Part shown: in pieces, positions 1-13,200 of the stretch
Numbering within the stretch: position 1 is the first letter of the stretch
How the letters are laid out: each line of letters starts with the position of its first letter
Assembly: GCF_030936135.1 (NCBI RefSeq)
Contig: NC_082616.1
Span: 12,893,001-12,957,000, forward strand
DNA length: 64,000 bases
Direction: 5' to 3'
Source of the DNA: Gavia stellata
Taxonomy: Eukaryota > Chordata > Aves > Gaviiformes > Gaviidae
Translations under genes and position numbers: made by a program
Notes under the pieces: model-generated
The model's database searches: none
What the model was told of the DNA's origin: nothing
What the model saw: only the letters and a program-made list of their open reading frames with translations

Positions 1-3000
1 CTACTTTAATGGGTAGCACTGTAATCTTACATCATTCTTTAAAGAGGAAAGGCTTTCCCTCTACATGCGCTTGAAAAACTTTTAAAGCTATCCTGTTACT
101 GGGGACTTTTTGATTAAGTTGGGGACATAAACGTGGAGACAGCAAGAGAGAAGAACAGGAGAAAGCTACTTTTTCATAGTGGGTTTATTGGCTGGCGTTT
201 TTAATATGTATTTTTTCTTTCTTCAGTATCATACTGCTGTGTGTATTTCACAGTAAGATTAACTGTCGGGGTTCTAGTGTATAAACAGGAGCAGATGGCT
301 TTTAATGATTTCTTAAATCTAATGCTAAGTAACAGTCTAGTACATGTACAGCATTTTCTGTTAAAAAACAAAAAATCTCAGTTCAATTGCTGTTTGTTAA
401 TACTTTCTCTGAATTGGCATGGGCCAGGTTTTTTTGAGAACCTGTAACTGTAACTTCTGCTGAATAATTAGATTTATTGTACCTATTTAAGGTTATCCAT
501 CTCGTTCATTTTCACCTGTGTAACCATGTGGATGATCTTATAAAACCTTGCTAGTCTACAGTTTGTTGACTCCCTTAAATAAAATAGGCATTCTCCCGCC
601 CACCTTTCAGCTGGGCAAAGTAGTATTGTTCAAGTAGCAGTTATTTCACTCAGAAATCTTAGTGTTATCACTGTAACAAACAAACTTGGGGCTAGCTCAC
701 TTTTTCATTACTGCAAAGTCTTGATATCAAAAATGCAGCATCATGAAAGGGAAGTCATTAAAATTCAGAAAATAACCTCGAGCTAGCATGCATTTTTCTT
801 TTCTCTTGTTCCTGAAAAATCTTACCTTAACTTGTGCCATACCTGTGACTCTAATTAACTTCCTGGTGTTGAAAGTTGACTTCTGGAATTTTTAAGGGCT
901 GTGTCTGCCAGACTAACACCATTAAGGCAACAGAAGTGTAGCAGTACAGGGAAGACGATAGAAGCATAGAGACATCACTTTGGGAATGAGCACTGAAGCT
1001 GATGTTCAGAAACTTCACATGTCATAAGTGAACTCCTCCCCTTACTATTAATTTCTGTCTCCATCTTCCTCTCCCTGCTGCCAGCCCTATTAGAGCTGGG
1101 AAATTCGAGGCTCTAAAAACACAGTTTCCCACAGGCAGCTCCAGTGGTAGGAAATGGAAGTGGCTGAGATTATTTTTCTGTCCTTAATTTTTAAATAAAA
1201 CCCCATGTTATTTAAAGGTTTGGAGTTGTAGGAATAGCAGTTACACCCACACATATCAGTCTGAATAACCTCAAGTACACAGTTTTCCACATAGCATCGT
1301 TTTCTAATTGTACTGGTTTTAAACAAGCTTGTGTACCTGATGTTTGACATCTCTATTTCACTGGGAAGATGAAAAGAAACATTGGTGTCTTTATTTTGAA
1401 CAACGTATTTAATGTGCGACAAAGGGTTCCCATTCTCTTCATTTCCGTAACTGGTTATTTTTCAGATAGTTGCCTTGTTTGCTTTGCTGTTGCTAACCCT
1501 TTAGGTACTGTAGTGCCCTGCACTCTCCTATGGCTAATCAATCCTCCAGGATGTCAGACAGGGACAGTACAACCTTTATAGTTAAATCACTGAGCATTTT
1601 TATGGGGTTGGCAGTAGAGAGAAATTGTTCCAATCCAGAAGACCCGTTCTAATTCAGAAACGTTTTCTTTATAGGCTTTCGCAGAGCCTGTTGGTTTTTG
1701 TGCTCCCGTGTTTTATGACTTGTTGCCGTGATAATTCAGCTCATCTTACAGGTTTCTCTAATTGTGATGGATGTGTAATCATTCATTTTATTGAACCTCA
1801 TTAAGGTCCGCGAACCTCTGTACCAACTTACAGTAATTAGAGCCCAGATAGCCATTCCATCTGTTCACAAGCACTGTTTAATTAATGAACTTTTAACGTG
1901 TTCTTTGCCTTGTAAAAGCCCTTAGTATTCTCAAGTTGTTGAATAGGATTTGCATGCCAGCATTTCCGTTTTTTTTTAAATACCACAGCAACATGCATTT
2001 TGGAATCCCAAAAGTCAACACACAAAGTACTGGGATCTTGGAAAGCAAAGTGGAGAAATTTTGCTTTTAGTTTCAATTTTTCATGTCAATTACAATATCT
2101 ATAAAACTGATGTTTACAAATAAAAGGCTCACATGGACTTCGGTGTTCTTTTTAATGCCCAAAACAACAATTTTTTATCTTCGCTTCTATCATTGAAGAA
2201 GATATACAGAGACCATTGAACAAAATGTTTCATTTTTTCATTTTAGCACTTATTGGAAGAACATTAGAAATACAATGCATGCAGACACACATTTTACTCC
2301 CCTTGTATTTAATCTTTTTGTAACGTTTAGAGCATCAGGACTGAGACAGCTTTGTTTTTTTTTTTTTTGTAGTATTCAGTATAATGAGGTTTTAGGAGGG
2401 AGTGAAATCCACCAGTGCTGCTGGATTTATTATAGAGACTATTGTAATAATAGTCCAGAATTGCAAGAAAACAGTAGAACAGAAGTTCCTAAATACTTAG
2501 AGTGTTTCTGCTGCTTTACCTCTGTGTGTTTTGAGTGTGCATTAACATGCTGAGTCAATGATTTATGCAGAATGAATAAATAGTTGTATTTTTGTAAAAT
2601 GAAAGTAAATTTCTGTTCCCTGATCAGACAGATGATGCAATATTTCAAGAGTGTCAGGATTTTTAAGAAAAACAGTCTTAGAAGACTTCTGTATATTAAG
2701 AATGTATAGTCAAATAGCTGTGCTGAATGTGAATGTCAAATTACTATCATGACCAACTTTGGAGCTAGGGAAATTACTAAAGGTGAAAAAGGACACTTTT
2801 TCCTAGGGCATTTTTGCATTCGTGATCTGTTGCTGTATTTTATATATGGCACAGTATTGTAGCACTGTAGCTGTGCTTTACCTAATTTGGATTGATCTAT
2901 GTTTACCTTAAATATTCAGGACAAAAATTAAGTCATACTATTCAGCTCCCTCAAAATCCTTATCAGCATCCAAAGGCAGACCATCTGTCTGGCCCCGTCA

Positions 3001-6000
3001 TTCTTTCCTCCCCCAGTATGCGTTTTAGCCGGTGCTTTGAGTAAGGCTGTATCCTGGAAAAGCAAGGTACGAAGTGAAATAGAAGTCTTGGGTATCGGGC
3101 TGAACCCACTGTTTAGAAAAGTGAATCATATTGCCTGCCTTCTAAATTTCAGATGTTACTTGTGAAATGAGTAAAAGAGCCCCTGTTTTTTGTTGTACCT
3201 TCAGTGTGCTGCTCTGTAGCATCATGGGTGCCTAAGGTAAGGCACAGGCAAACTTTTCTGTCGTGACAGTTCTCGGCCACGTTAAATTTTTGTCATGAGT
3301 TTTCCTCATGCTACTGTCCTCTTTTGGACCAATTCTAACATGTCTGTCGAGTGTTTTCATTGTCCTAAAAAAGAGATTTCCAAAGTGGTTATTTTTAATT
3401 CCTTTTCTAATATTTCCATATGCCAACTCATCCTCTCATTGCTGACCCCAGTCTATTTAGGCGAATCTAAATGTGGTCCACTGCTTCTTTTTGTAATTGA
3501 AGTAGTTTAACTTTCAGGTCGCTGACATATCTGCAAGAAAAATGTGTTTTTCTCAAGCTTTTTGGGAACTGCACGTGTTCTGTTTGGGAATTTACCAGTT
3601 TGTGCGAAGTATCGGGTGTGTGAGGCTCAGCTTTGGTGCCTCCGCTTTCTCCATTGGTGACGTTCTGCAAGTCAAAGACTGTGATCTTATTTAAGTTCTT
3701 CTGAGATGTCATTGCACTGGCTGTGATTGAGTTATATCCAAATGAATTAGGCTTTTTTTAGGAACAAGTTCATTCAGCATGTGCATTTAATAAGGCTTGT
3801 TTCTAAAATCATGCCATTCCTTTACAAGCTGATAGTTACGAGGATGCAGTTTTGTTTACATGAAGAAAACTCTGGGATGTCATTTCCGTGCAGTCCCTTT
3901 CCTGCTCTCTGCAAGCAATTGGACTCAACAGTTTAACACATCAGCAGAAAAAAAACGTACAATCTTGGTGAAATTTTAGCAGCAAACAGAGCTAATAAAG
4001 GAATGAGAGGAGAAACGCCTTGCTCTTCACTCACTTTCCCTTTCCCTCTCCTTCCTCCGCAGGCAGGTGCAGGTCCATCTGGATGTGTGGCTGTAACTAT
4101 CTTGCAGCAATCCTCCAAAGCTGCTGTACCATCTTCTGGGTGTGTATCTGCTGAAGAAATGCACTTAAAAGAGTTCTGACTAACTGTACTCTCCTTTTAG
4201 CTGCTTCTTTAAAGGAACAGAATAAAAGCAGATTTTGCCTAAGTGGAAAAGGGGTAATCAAAGTCATCCTGTCTGCGGTGTTACGCTGCAAAAAGTAATG
4301 ATTTCATGGAGAGGGTACGGAGAGCTGTATCGCTGAGATGTTCTTGCAGTGTTCGGTAGTATCGTGCTGTTGGTGTGTGCTCTTGTTTTCTGGAAGTGCT
4401 TCTTTATACACTTTGCTGAGCAGAAAGCTGTCTAGATCAGAGTAGCTCCCAAGTGTTTGCTTCTCCAGGCTGATTGACATAAGTCTTCTGCAATGCAAGA
4501 AGATATGCAGAAATCTCTGCGCTTGCTACAGCAGAATGAGCATGATTAGTGTAATATATGTTGTATACATATTTTTGCAATATTTTCTTTTAAACCTATA
4601 AGCACAGGTCCCATCCACCCTCAGTTAGCTAAACAGAAGTGCTAATTAAGTGAATTACACTTAAGACTGCTCTATGATGGGTAACTGATTTTAAATAATA
4701 GACATTTACATGAAGCTTTTAATATTGCCTGGATTTTGTTTACTACTAATTTCTTAAATTGTTTTTTTATTTTAAGATTAAAATATTTATAAGAGTTTTT
4801 CTGTATGTTGCCTGTAAAAGGTGTTTTACATTATTTGGGTTTATTGAGAGAGATAAGAGGGATGTCGTTCTATCCGTTGTTAAATATTAGTGCATGTTAA
4901 TCCGTATTTTAAAAGTTCAAAGACTGTGCTAGCACGTCCTTCTCTGTTCTTTTTGCTGTTGGTAAAGATGTCCTCGTATCAAGCATTCACATTTGTGTGA
5001 AAAATAGAATTCAGTTCAATCCATGCATAGATTGTCAGAAAGATTAAAGTGTGCATCATGCAATTTTTCTTCTTTCAGAAAGAGGCCTTTGATGTGCTAA
5101 TGTTCACTTTCTCTCTTTTCATTCAGAAGTGCTGGTCATTGTTTTGAGCTGCAAAACAGTATCTGCTTCATATAGGCAGATTCTAATACCCTGGTAGCCC
5201 AACCTTGCTCAAGGTAGCATAATATAAATATGCAATAATATTAATAGCATTATACACTGGGATCAGATAACAGTGTGCCTGCACAGATAAATACCACGGC
5301 AAAGCCAAGGCATTTATTGAAAATAGATGTTGCAAAATAGCCAAATATTTAATTTCAAATAATCCACTTACGTGTGTCAGTGTTGCTGCTGTTACATCAA
5401 GTCATAATTCGGTTAAAATAGTAAGAAAACTTGGCAGTGCAATAAGCACTGTAGTCTGTTAAAATCACTCTTGAAGACAAGGCTGTAATGTATTTCCAAA
5501 CTTAATTAGCAAGTGAAATTATTTGGATGGCCTCATCTTGTGTTGCAGTGGATATTTTCCAGCAAATGGATGAAATTTTGCAGGCTGCTCACAGGACCAA
5601 CTCGCAGCTCACGTAGCAGGGGCCTGATGTAGGTCATGACACAGTCATAGTAACAAATTTGCACCGAGAAGCACTGTTTATAGCTACTCTTACTTTTGCC
5701 AAAGACACCGATTCTCCTTTCATTATTGACTGTGAAGAAATAGTTCACAGAATTCCTCATGAAGATAAATATTGAAAGTGTTAGCATGCAGGAGTTATTT
5801 CAGTGTTGATTACGTTCTGTAGAAGGCAGAATAGTTGACGATTGAGTGATAAAAACCTTCCTTTTTAAAATCAGGTGAAATTTGGTAGTAGCATTTTGAG
5901 AGAGTAAGTTAAATAACTGTAAACTAGCCTCTGGTGATGCATATTGTAGGAAAGTGTCACCTGGTATGCTGAACAGCTTTCTGCTCAAAATTCAGAAAAT

Positions 6001-9000
6001 TTGCCTATTGTGTTTCTCAAGCAGTAGAAAACTATAGCTTTCAAAATGCTGTAATTATAAAACCAGTAAGTTGCAAATTAAACAGTAAAGTAGGACATGT
6101 TCAAAACTGTTTTTCTTATCGTTTCTTATTTTAATTAAAAATTAAATTTTAATTAAAAGGTGTTAGTTTCGAAAGCTTATAGCTGGACAGGTATTTCATT
6201 GATAAACTTAAGACTTCGCAAAAATTGGAAGAAAACTTAAATAAAGAAAAATCTTACATAAGCCTGCACTTGAAATATGTTCTGGGGAGGTACGATGGCA
6301 GCAGCACGCAGCACTACTGCTGTGTAGCTTCTTCCCTAGGTCACTGTCCCTATATAGTCTCCTTCTCCGTTTGCTTCCACCAACTTTGATGCTTCATTAA
6401 GAATTCATCTTCTGCTCTCCCCCTTTCTCTTTGGTATCCCTGTGATCTCCTTTTACATCTGAAATGACTCAGCAGTTAAGGATTTCAAAGAACTTCAGAA
6501 ATTTAGCTTAAAGGGCACTGTCTTCAAGAGATAGTGTTAACACTAAGAAAATGATGCATTTCCGTTGAGGCCAAGGAGAAGAAGAAAACTTCCTGGGTTT
6601 TTGCTTGGTCTGTTTCTGTGATGAGGGCTGTGCAACCTGGACACCTTTCGTGTCCTGAAGCCCATTGAACAGCCTGACTCCCAGGCATCCCGTGGAGGCT
6701 CATGCACCAGGTATTGCACTCCTCGGCACACGTGTTTTGTTGGGATCTTTCTTCCGATCCATAAAGCTGGAGATTGTGTTTCAAGGCACGTGCCAGGGAA
6801 GGGTCAGCCCGTTAGGTGATTTGTGGTCATCTTCAACACAGCACACAAAGGAGCATTTCTGTGCTGTCGGGAGAATGAGATGTGTCAAAAAGATCTGGCA
6901 GGAAGCAGGTGGAAAGCTCTGCTCTTTCACTGGGGGCTCTCATGCGTTTTTTTTTTAATAGCCTTGGAGAAAGGGACCAGAGATGCACAGTTGTCACCAG
7001 TTGTCGTCCACCTCTCCTGCTTGGTGTTGGCTCACAGGGAGTGTGAGCAGGAGTTACTCCTGATTTTCATGTAGGATTTCCTCTCAGCATCATAGCTTTC
7101 TCTACAGCAGCACTAGCTCACTCATTTGCCTTCTCAAATCAGATTAGTTTTCCATTTTAACAAAGTGCTGGCATTCTGTGAATCAGCCATAATTTCATCA
7201 CGGTGGAAGTGCATACTCCATAACCCCGACACCCTGGTGATGGGCAGGAGTGTAAAGCCTTTGCCAATGCCCCATTGTTTGCGCAGCAGAATTTCTCACT
7301 GATGCTTTCCCTGGTGTATTTGTGTGACCCCAGTCTTCTGAGCACCTGGGGGGGTTTCACCACAGGGATGGTTCATTCCACCTCTTTCCCCCGTGATGTG
7401 CAGCTTCCACAGCCCACCTCCAGCCTGTCTCTAGTGCTGCAGTATGCTTTAATAGTTCTTAATTTGAAAACAGAGACTAAATGCCCTGGTCTTGAAAGGA
7501 CTCCAGTGGCATTTCATCTGTTCTTTGTTACCACCTTGCTGGTTTTTCAAAGCTCTTCACATTGTTTCTATAATCTAATTTCTTCCTATCCACAGAAGTA
7601 GTTTTTCTTTTGTACCGTCTTGGGGCAGTTTTCAGCACTTCTGTTCTTACTCCTCTGTGTGCTATATACAATAGTCTGTTTTCTGATTATGTTTCATTCT
7701 CACTTTTTATTAAAGTTAGTTTAAAACTGACTAGTCCTAGGCATTAAAACAGTGACTGTCAACTATGGCTATACATAGCCAAACAGCCCTTCAGCATCCT
7801 CCCTAGTACTCTCTCTCCATTTTCACCATAATTTCTCTTGTGCTTGAATTTAGAACTTGGTTGTTTAAATAGTATATCATACAGCTCAGTCATTAACTCA
7901 CCTCTTGCCACATAATTAAATGTGATGGTGTTCTATGGCCAACTTGAGTCACTTAAAACCTATAGGGAAATTTTTTTAGAAACAGTAGAACATTTAGGAG
8001 AGGTTAGCAGCAGTAAAACTATTGCATTAACTTGCCTTTTTGTGAAGAAGTCGCTTACACTTTCAGTTTTGCTTCCTCGCCTCTCCACTCACCCCCCACT
8101 CCCACTTTATAAGTAAAAAAAGCAGATTTCATAAACATGCACCAGAATTTTAATTTACTCCTTTGGGGAAATGGAGAGACATCACAGCATGGACACTGGC
8201 TGAGTGATGCAATGAAAGCGGAATCCATTCCCCCTACTGAGAGGTCACTGCCAGGGAAAAAAATGTTATTTTAAATGCTGACTTAATAATTTGCTTTTGG
8301 GGATCAAATTTTCCTGAGACGGCTGTGTGCCCATGACAATTCTGCATGAGCAGACAGTGGTGGGTACGTACTGCTGTACCTGTTGCAGGCTGTGTGCTTG
8401 AAAGAGTATTCTAATTTAATGGATTTTAAGCAACATTATTCAAAGATGAACAAAAGGCATACTGTGTTATATGAATAAAAGATTTCCTCTGGATACTTGT
8501 TAACCCTACAATGCCTAGCTAATGTAATTGAAGTGCAACCACCTGGCAGGGAGATTTCACAGTCAGCTGCCAAGGAGGGCCCCGGACGGGAGTACCAGGT
8601 GTTGTGCTGTGCCTGCCTGATTGTCACAGAGGAATAAACAGCATGATTGCGCCGGGCGGCTGGGGTGAGGAGCGGGGATGGCTGCCAGTCAGGGACCGCG
8701 CTCCCGGGGCTCCCCAGTGGGCTCAGGTAGAGCGGAGTTACGGGGGCTCGTACAGAAGGAAGAGGGGGCGGCACAAAAGTATTGGCTTGAAACCAAGCCC
8801 CCACAAAGCTCTCGTGGCCTCACAGTTCACAAAATCAGACCTGAGAAGATGTTTTTTGATGTTTTGTGTCTACTACTCAGAGCCCCATGCCCAGGAGATC
8901 CCTTGCTCAGTCCCTGGGTCCGCTGTGCTTTGGAATATCTACAACAGTTACGAATATGTCAGAGTATAATTTTAAAGTTCCCCTGCTCTTAAATGTATTT

Positions 9001-10019
9001 AAAAAAAAAAAAGCTGGGAAATACTTGGTGGTCTTTTTCTAATTTGTTCTTCCCTCCTGTCTTCTAATGTAGAGCAATTTCCCAGCCTATACCACTGCAG
9101 CAACAAGTGCATTTAGTGTTGAGCATCTTGCAAATGGTGTCACTCGTAATGGAAGTGATAATAAGCCGCATGGTTACCTATCCCTAATTGTAATGAATGT
9201 AAATTATCAAATATAATAGACCTGAAACTGAGCCATTTAGTGTTAGTCCCAGAAATAATGAAAAGATCTGTAATAAACTAGAAGGGGCAAAATTATATTG
9301 TGTAATTATATTTTGTTCTGGTTGTAGCTGCCTGATTCTTATGCTCTTACCAAACTGACAGTGATGGTTTATTAACCTTCAGTAGATGAAAAAATATGAT
9401 TATAAATTCATCTGAAGAGATTTTCCCTTAACCAAAGAGTGAGAATTTGAAGGAGAGATTGCTAGTCCATCGGTTATATCCAAGGCACAAAGGTGACCTT
9501 TGTATGTGTGCGACAGGAGGCAAAATCCCATACCGGTAAATTGCAGGAATCCCGTATGTCCGTGTGTGGCTCATCAGCAACTCAGTGCGGCCGGTCTCAT
9601 GCGGACGCAAAGCCCTTTGGCCATGGGACGGTATGTGCTCTTAGAAATCAGCGTCGTTGCAGTCGTTCTAGGAGGGGCGGGAATCATACAAGATTAAAGG
9701 TATTTCAATTTAATTTTTTTCTAGACTATGTGTTAAGATTCTTTATGCTATATCTTCTTTCCAAAATAAATAATAAATATTTGTAAGCATTTATAACTGT
9801 GAAGCAGTTTGTAAAATCTTGTATTTTCAGAGAAATTAAGATTTCCAAGGATTTACATTTGGAAAACATTTAATTTTGAAGAGCTGGAAACATCACTATT
9901 GAATATCAAGAAATCAAATGTCTGTGTGCGAGTGATACACTTGAGGATTATATTCTTATAAGCAATGGAGTAGTTCGTTCATTACCTCTCATCAGGCTCA
10001 CAGTACTTTTTACTCCCCA

Positions 10020-10293
10020 AGTGACAAGGGATGGGACAAGAGGAAATGGCCACAAGTTGCGCCAGGGGAGGTTTAGATTGGATATTAGGAAAAACTTCTT
10101 CACTGAAGGGGTTGTCAGACACTGGAACAGGCTGCTCAGGGAGCTGCTTGAGACACCATCCCTGGAGGTATTTAAGAGACGTGTGGATGAGGCGCTAAGG
10201 GACATGGTTTAGTGGTGGACTTGGTAGTGTTAGGTTTAGGGTTGGACTTGATGATCTTAAAGGTCTTTTCCAACCTAAACGATTCTATGATTT
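10020..10293 (+). mobile_element. CR1 LINE 3'-end fragment
   Basis: This is a roughly 270 bp, 5'-truncated non-LTR retrotransposon tail in the + orientation. It reads through the end of the CR1 ORF2: residues like [20 protein letters not shown] are visible in frame from 10021 to 10212, followed by the stop. After that comes the short CR1 3' UTR with a 'ggttggacttgatgatctt' type segment, ending in the terminal 'gattctatgatt' motif with no poly(A). Those features are characteristic of CR1 in birds and other sauropsids. The reading frame is intact over the fragment, which suggests a moderately young copy, but it is far too short to be active. It sits in the RALGAPA2 intron in the sense direction. 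Confidence 0.93.
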
Positions 10294-13200
10294 AAGGCAT
10301 AGCTTCTCCCGTTAAAAAGATGTGTGTGTGATGCAGGTCAGTTTAGCAGATGGCTTGCTACTCTCATTGTGGGTGAAAAGATTGATTCAAAACTAACTGA
10401 ATTACAATTTTTGTTTCAATTTATTTAGAATCAAGAAAGTAATTTCCTTATGGTCATGTTCATGTAGATAACAATGGTCTCCTGACTTGTCCTTGGTGTA
10501 TGTGCACCGTTTAAATAACACTTGTAGCATCTTGCTTAGAAACTTTAAACACAGACTTTTACCAGCAAATTTGTAGATGAATATAATCTCAGCTGATTTA
10601 TGAGTCTGCAATTGCCAGCCCATCCTTCCTGCCCCTGAAAGTTATATATGCAAATACACAATTAAGTGTGGACTCTTCCCTGTTTAACACTGGTTTTCTA
10701 GGTAATTTTATCATCATCTCATCTCACCGTTCCGCCAGGCTGCATGTTTAGCTATTCAGGAAATTAATAAGCAACTTAGAGCATTGTGGCAAGAGTGTGT
10801 TATACATTAATCACACCCAGGTGTGCATTGGTTTCACTGCAAGAAGCATTGCGGTTTCACAAAACCGCAGTCAGTAATGCAAGCGTTTCCCAGGTAAGGC
10901 AGTTTTGATGCTGCTTTAGAGAAAAGGCCAGCCAGTTTACAGGGAAAGGTTCTGTGTTTTTGAAAGGTGCTTTGGATCCAGACTGCTTGAAGACATCCTC
11001 TCGTTTTGTACGGTCTGGCAGGGGTCTGCAGGGTGCGGTTTGGGTGGGGTGGCACAGCCCACGGCGCAGGAGCTGTCCTCAGCACCCCCCACCCGCGGGG
11101 ACCCCTCTGCCGCCCGGCTGCCTGCAAGGGTTGGTGCGCTCTACCTCAAGCGATGTGTTGGTGTGTAGCTAGGTGAACCAGACTCCTCTCTTCAGTTAAT
11201 GTCAACTACTTTGCAAGTGTTTTCCTGCCTTTGCACTGCTTGTTGTGTTTAAGCTGTCAGTAATTATCCCTTTTACAACTTCTAAAGCGTCGAGATTTCC
11301 GAAGTGAATGTGCAGGGAAGTATTTTGATTATTTCTGCTTGCTTTCCCTTATCATTTTAAAGTAATGTTGAGACAAAAGTTGACTTCTGATTTACTGTAG
11401 CAACATTATCTTGCAAGTTACTTAATTGTCTTTTAAGTCTGATGAACAGTTCTCAAGAGTTTTGAATTACGAATCTGTCATTATCTCCCTCTTCCCCTGT
11501 CTCTGGTTGTTTAATTTTCAAAGCTGAGAATGACTTAGGTTATTGCTGGTACATTCAGTTTTTGAATGGTTTTGAGTATGCCATTATCCTGGGAGATTCT
11601 GAACTGTATATTCACTTTGATACCGTTGCGATGGAGCTTGAACATACGGACTCTGAGGAAATGCAGTGATCTGTACCCTTTCTCAAGGGTGTGCTATATA
11701 ACAGAGTGGGCTGAGGAGTAGAGCTGATGTGGCATTTTAATTTTTTAAGAGGCAGTGTTAAAATATACTGAGAAGGGTATACACGTGCATGTCTTGAAAT
11801 AGGGACACGTGTGTAAGTCTATATGTATATAGTTGTGTGTTTGTGTATTTTCATATGTGCAATGACCAAAGTATAACAACACATTTTTGAAAACTTTTAT
11901 AAGCCTCTTTCTTATGCTTTTACAGGCTATCATTTTTTTTAATTATAAAATTTTAAGATGTAAGGGACTACTAACAGCATTTTGTCATCAGCTGATATCA
12001 TTAATAAAGTAAACTCACAGACCTTGCAGGCAAGTCTGTGCCTTTCCTAAAAGTCTGAGTAAAAGATAGTAAGATCTGGTCTAGCTAGCTGAGTTTTCCC
12101 CTGCTAGCAGCTCCTTTGCGTTTATGGTAAGAGAACTGCAGCCCAAACTGTGCTCGGCACAGGCTGCGCTCACTGCAGAGCATCCCCATGAGGAGGTCTC
12201 CCGGCTGCCCTGTCTCCACCACCTTGGGATTTGGAGGTTCACAGGATCCCTCTGAGCTCCACCTGGAATTTCATCATGGGAAGGCAGTGCGGATCCTGGC
12301 TGAGTGGCTAGCTGTGCTCCCAACGTGGGTTCTTGCTTAATACGCAGGCAGCTGCATTCTCTGTCAGCTTTATTTTTGAGGTGTAAAGGTACTGAGGGTA
12401 AAGGTACACGTATAGGACATTACAGCAATCTAATCATGACGTACAGAGGCATAATTCACTGAGAGAAGGTCCATAGGAAAGAGAAAAGATTCTCTCCTTC
12501 CCTCCTGTGTGGACTCAAAAAGTAATTGCTGTGTCTGCGTAAACCTCCAGGAACAGCCCAGCATTTAACAAGAAGGTGCAAGGCTTTCACTTAACCATGG
12601 TGCCGCCTTTATTTTCTGGTTACAGGTCTAAGTAAACATTCCACGATCTGTGGCGCATGTTTTAGGACCAAATCGTATTATCTGACTTGTCCAGAGGAAG
12701 TTGCAGCCATATAGGAGAGCCATGTGATAAACAGCTCTTCTAATTCCTGCCTGCCTGCCTCACTTATCTCCATCAAGACTATTAATATTTCCAGCTTGTA
12801 AGCAGTTTCCAACAGCTGTCAAATGCAAACAATAAGCTACTAGAAAAACTGTTTCTGCTTCTCCCCTGAACTTGATTCCCCAGCTAATACATGTATATGG
12901 CCCAAAGCTAAAGATGCTAAAGTCCAAGACTAACCAGAGGTTTGGATATTTTGTAGTCTGCTACTGCTACCAAAAATGGATGCTTTATCTTATGACACAG
13001 AGAGAATTTCTAGCTTTGCACAAATGAAACAAGTTCTACTTAAGATTTTAAAACTACAGAATTCCTATTCATAAAAAAACCCCTAATTAAAGTCACTTTC
13101 ATGTTGCTAAAACATGTCAGTTGTTAGCAGAAGTGTTTTAAAAATATATAATTTACATTCTTTTAAATTATTAAAACAGGAGAGACAGGAAATCTGTTAA

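Noticed and set aside
10021-10212. 63-codon + strand open frame as a gene
   Set aside because: It is the C-terminal end of CR1 ORF2 within the retroposon fragment.
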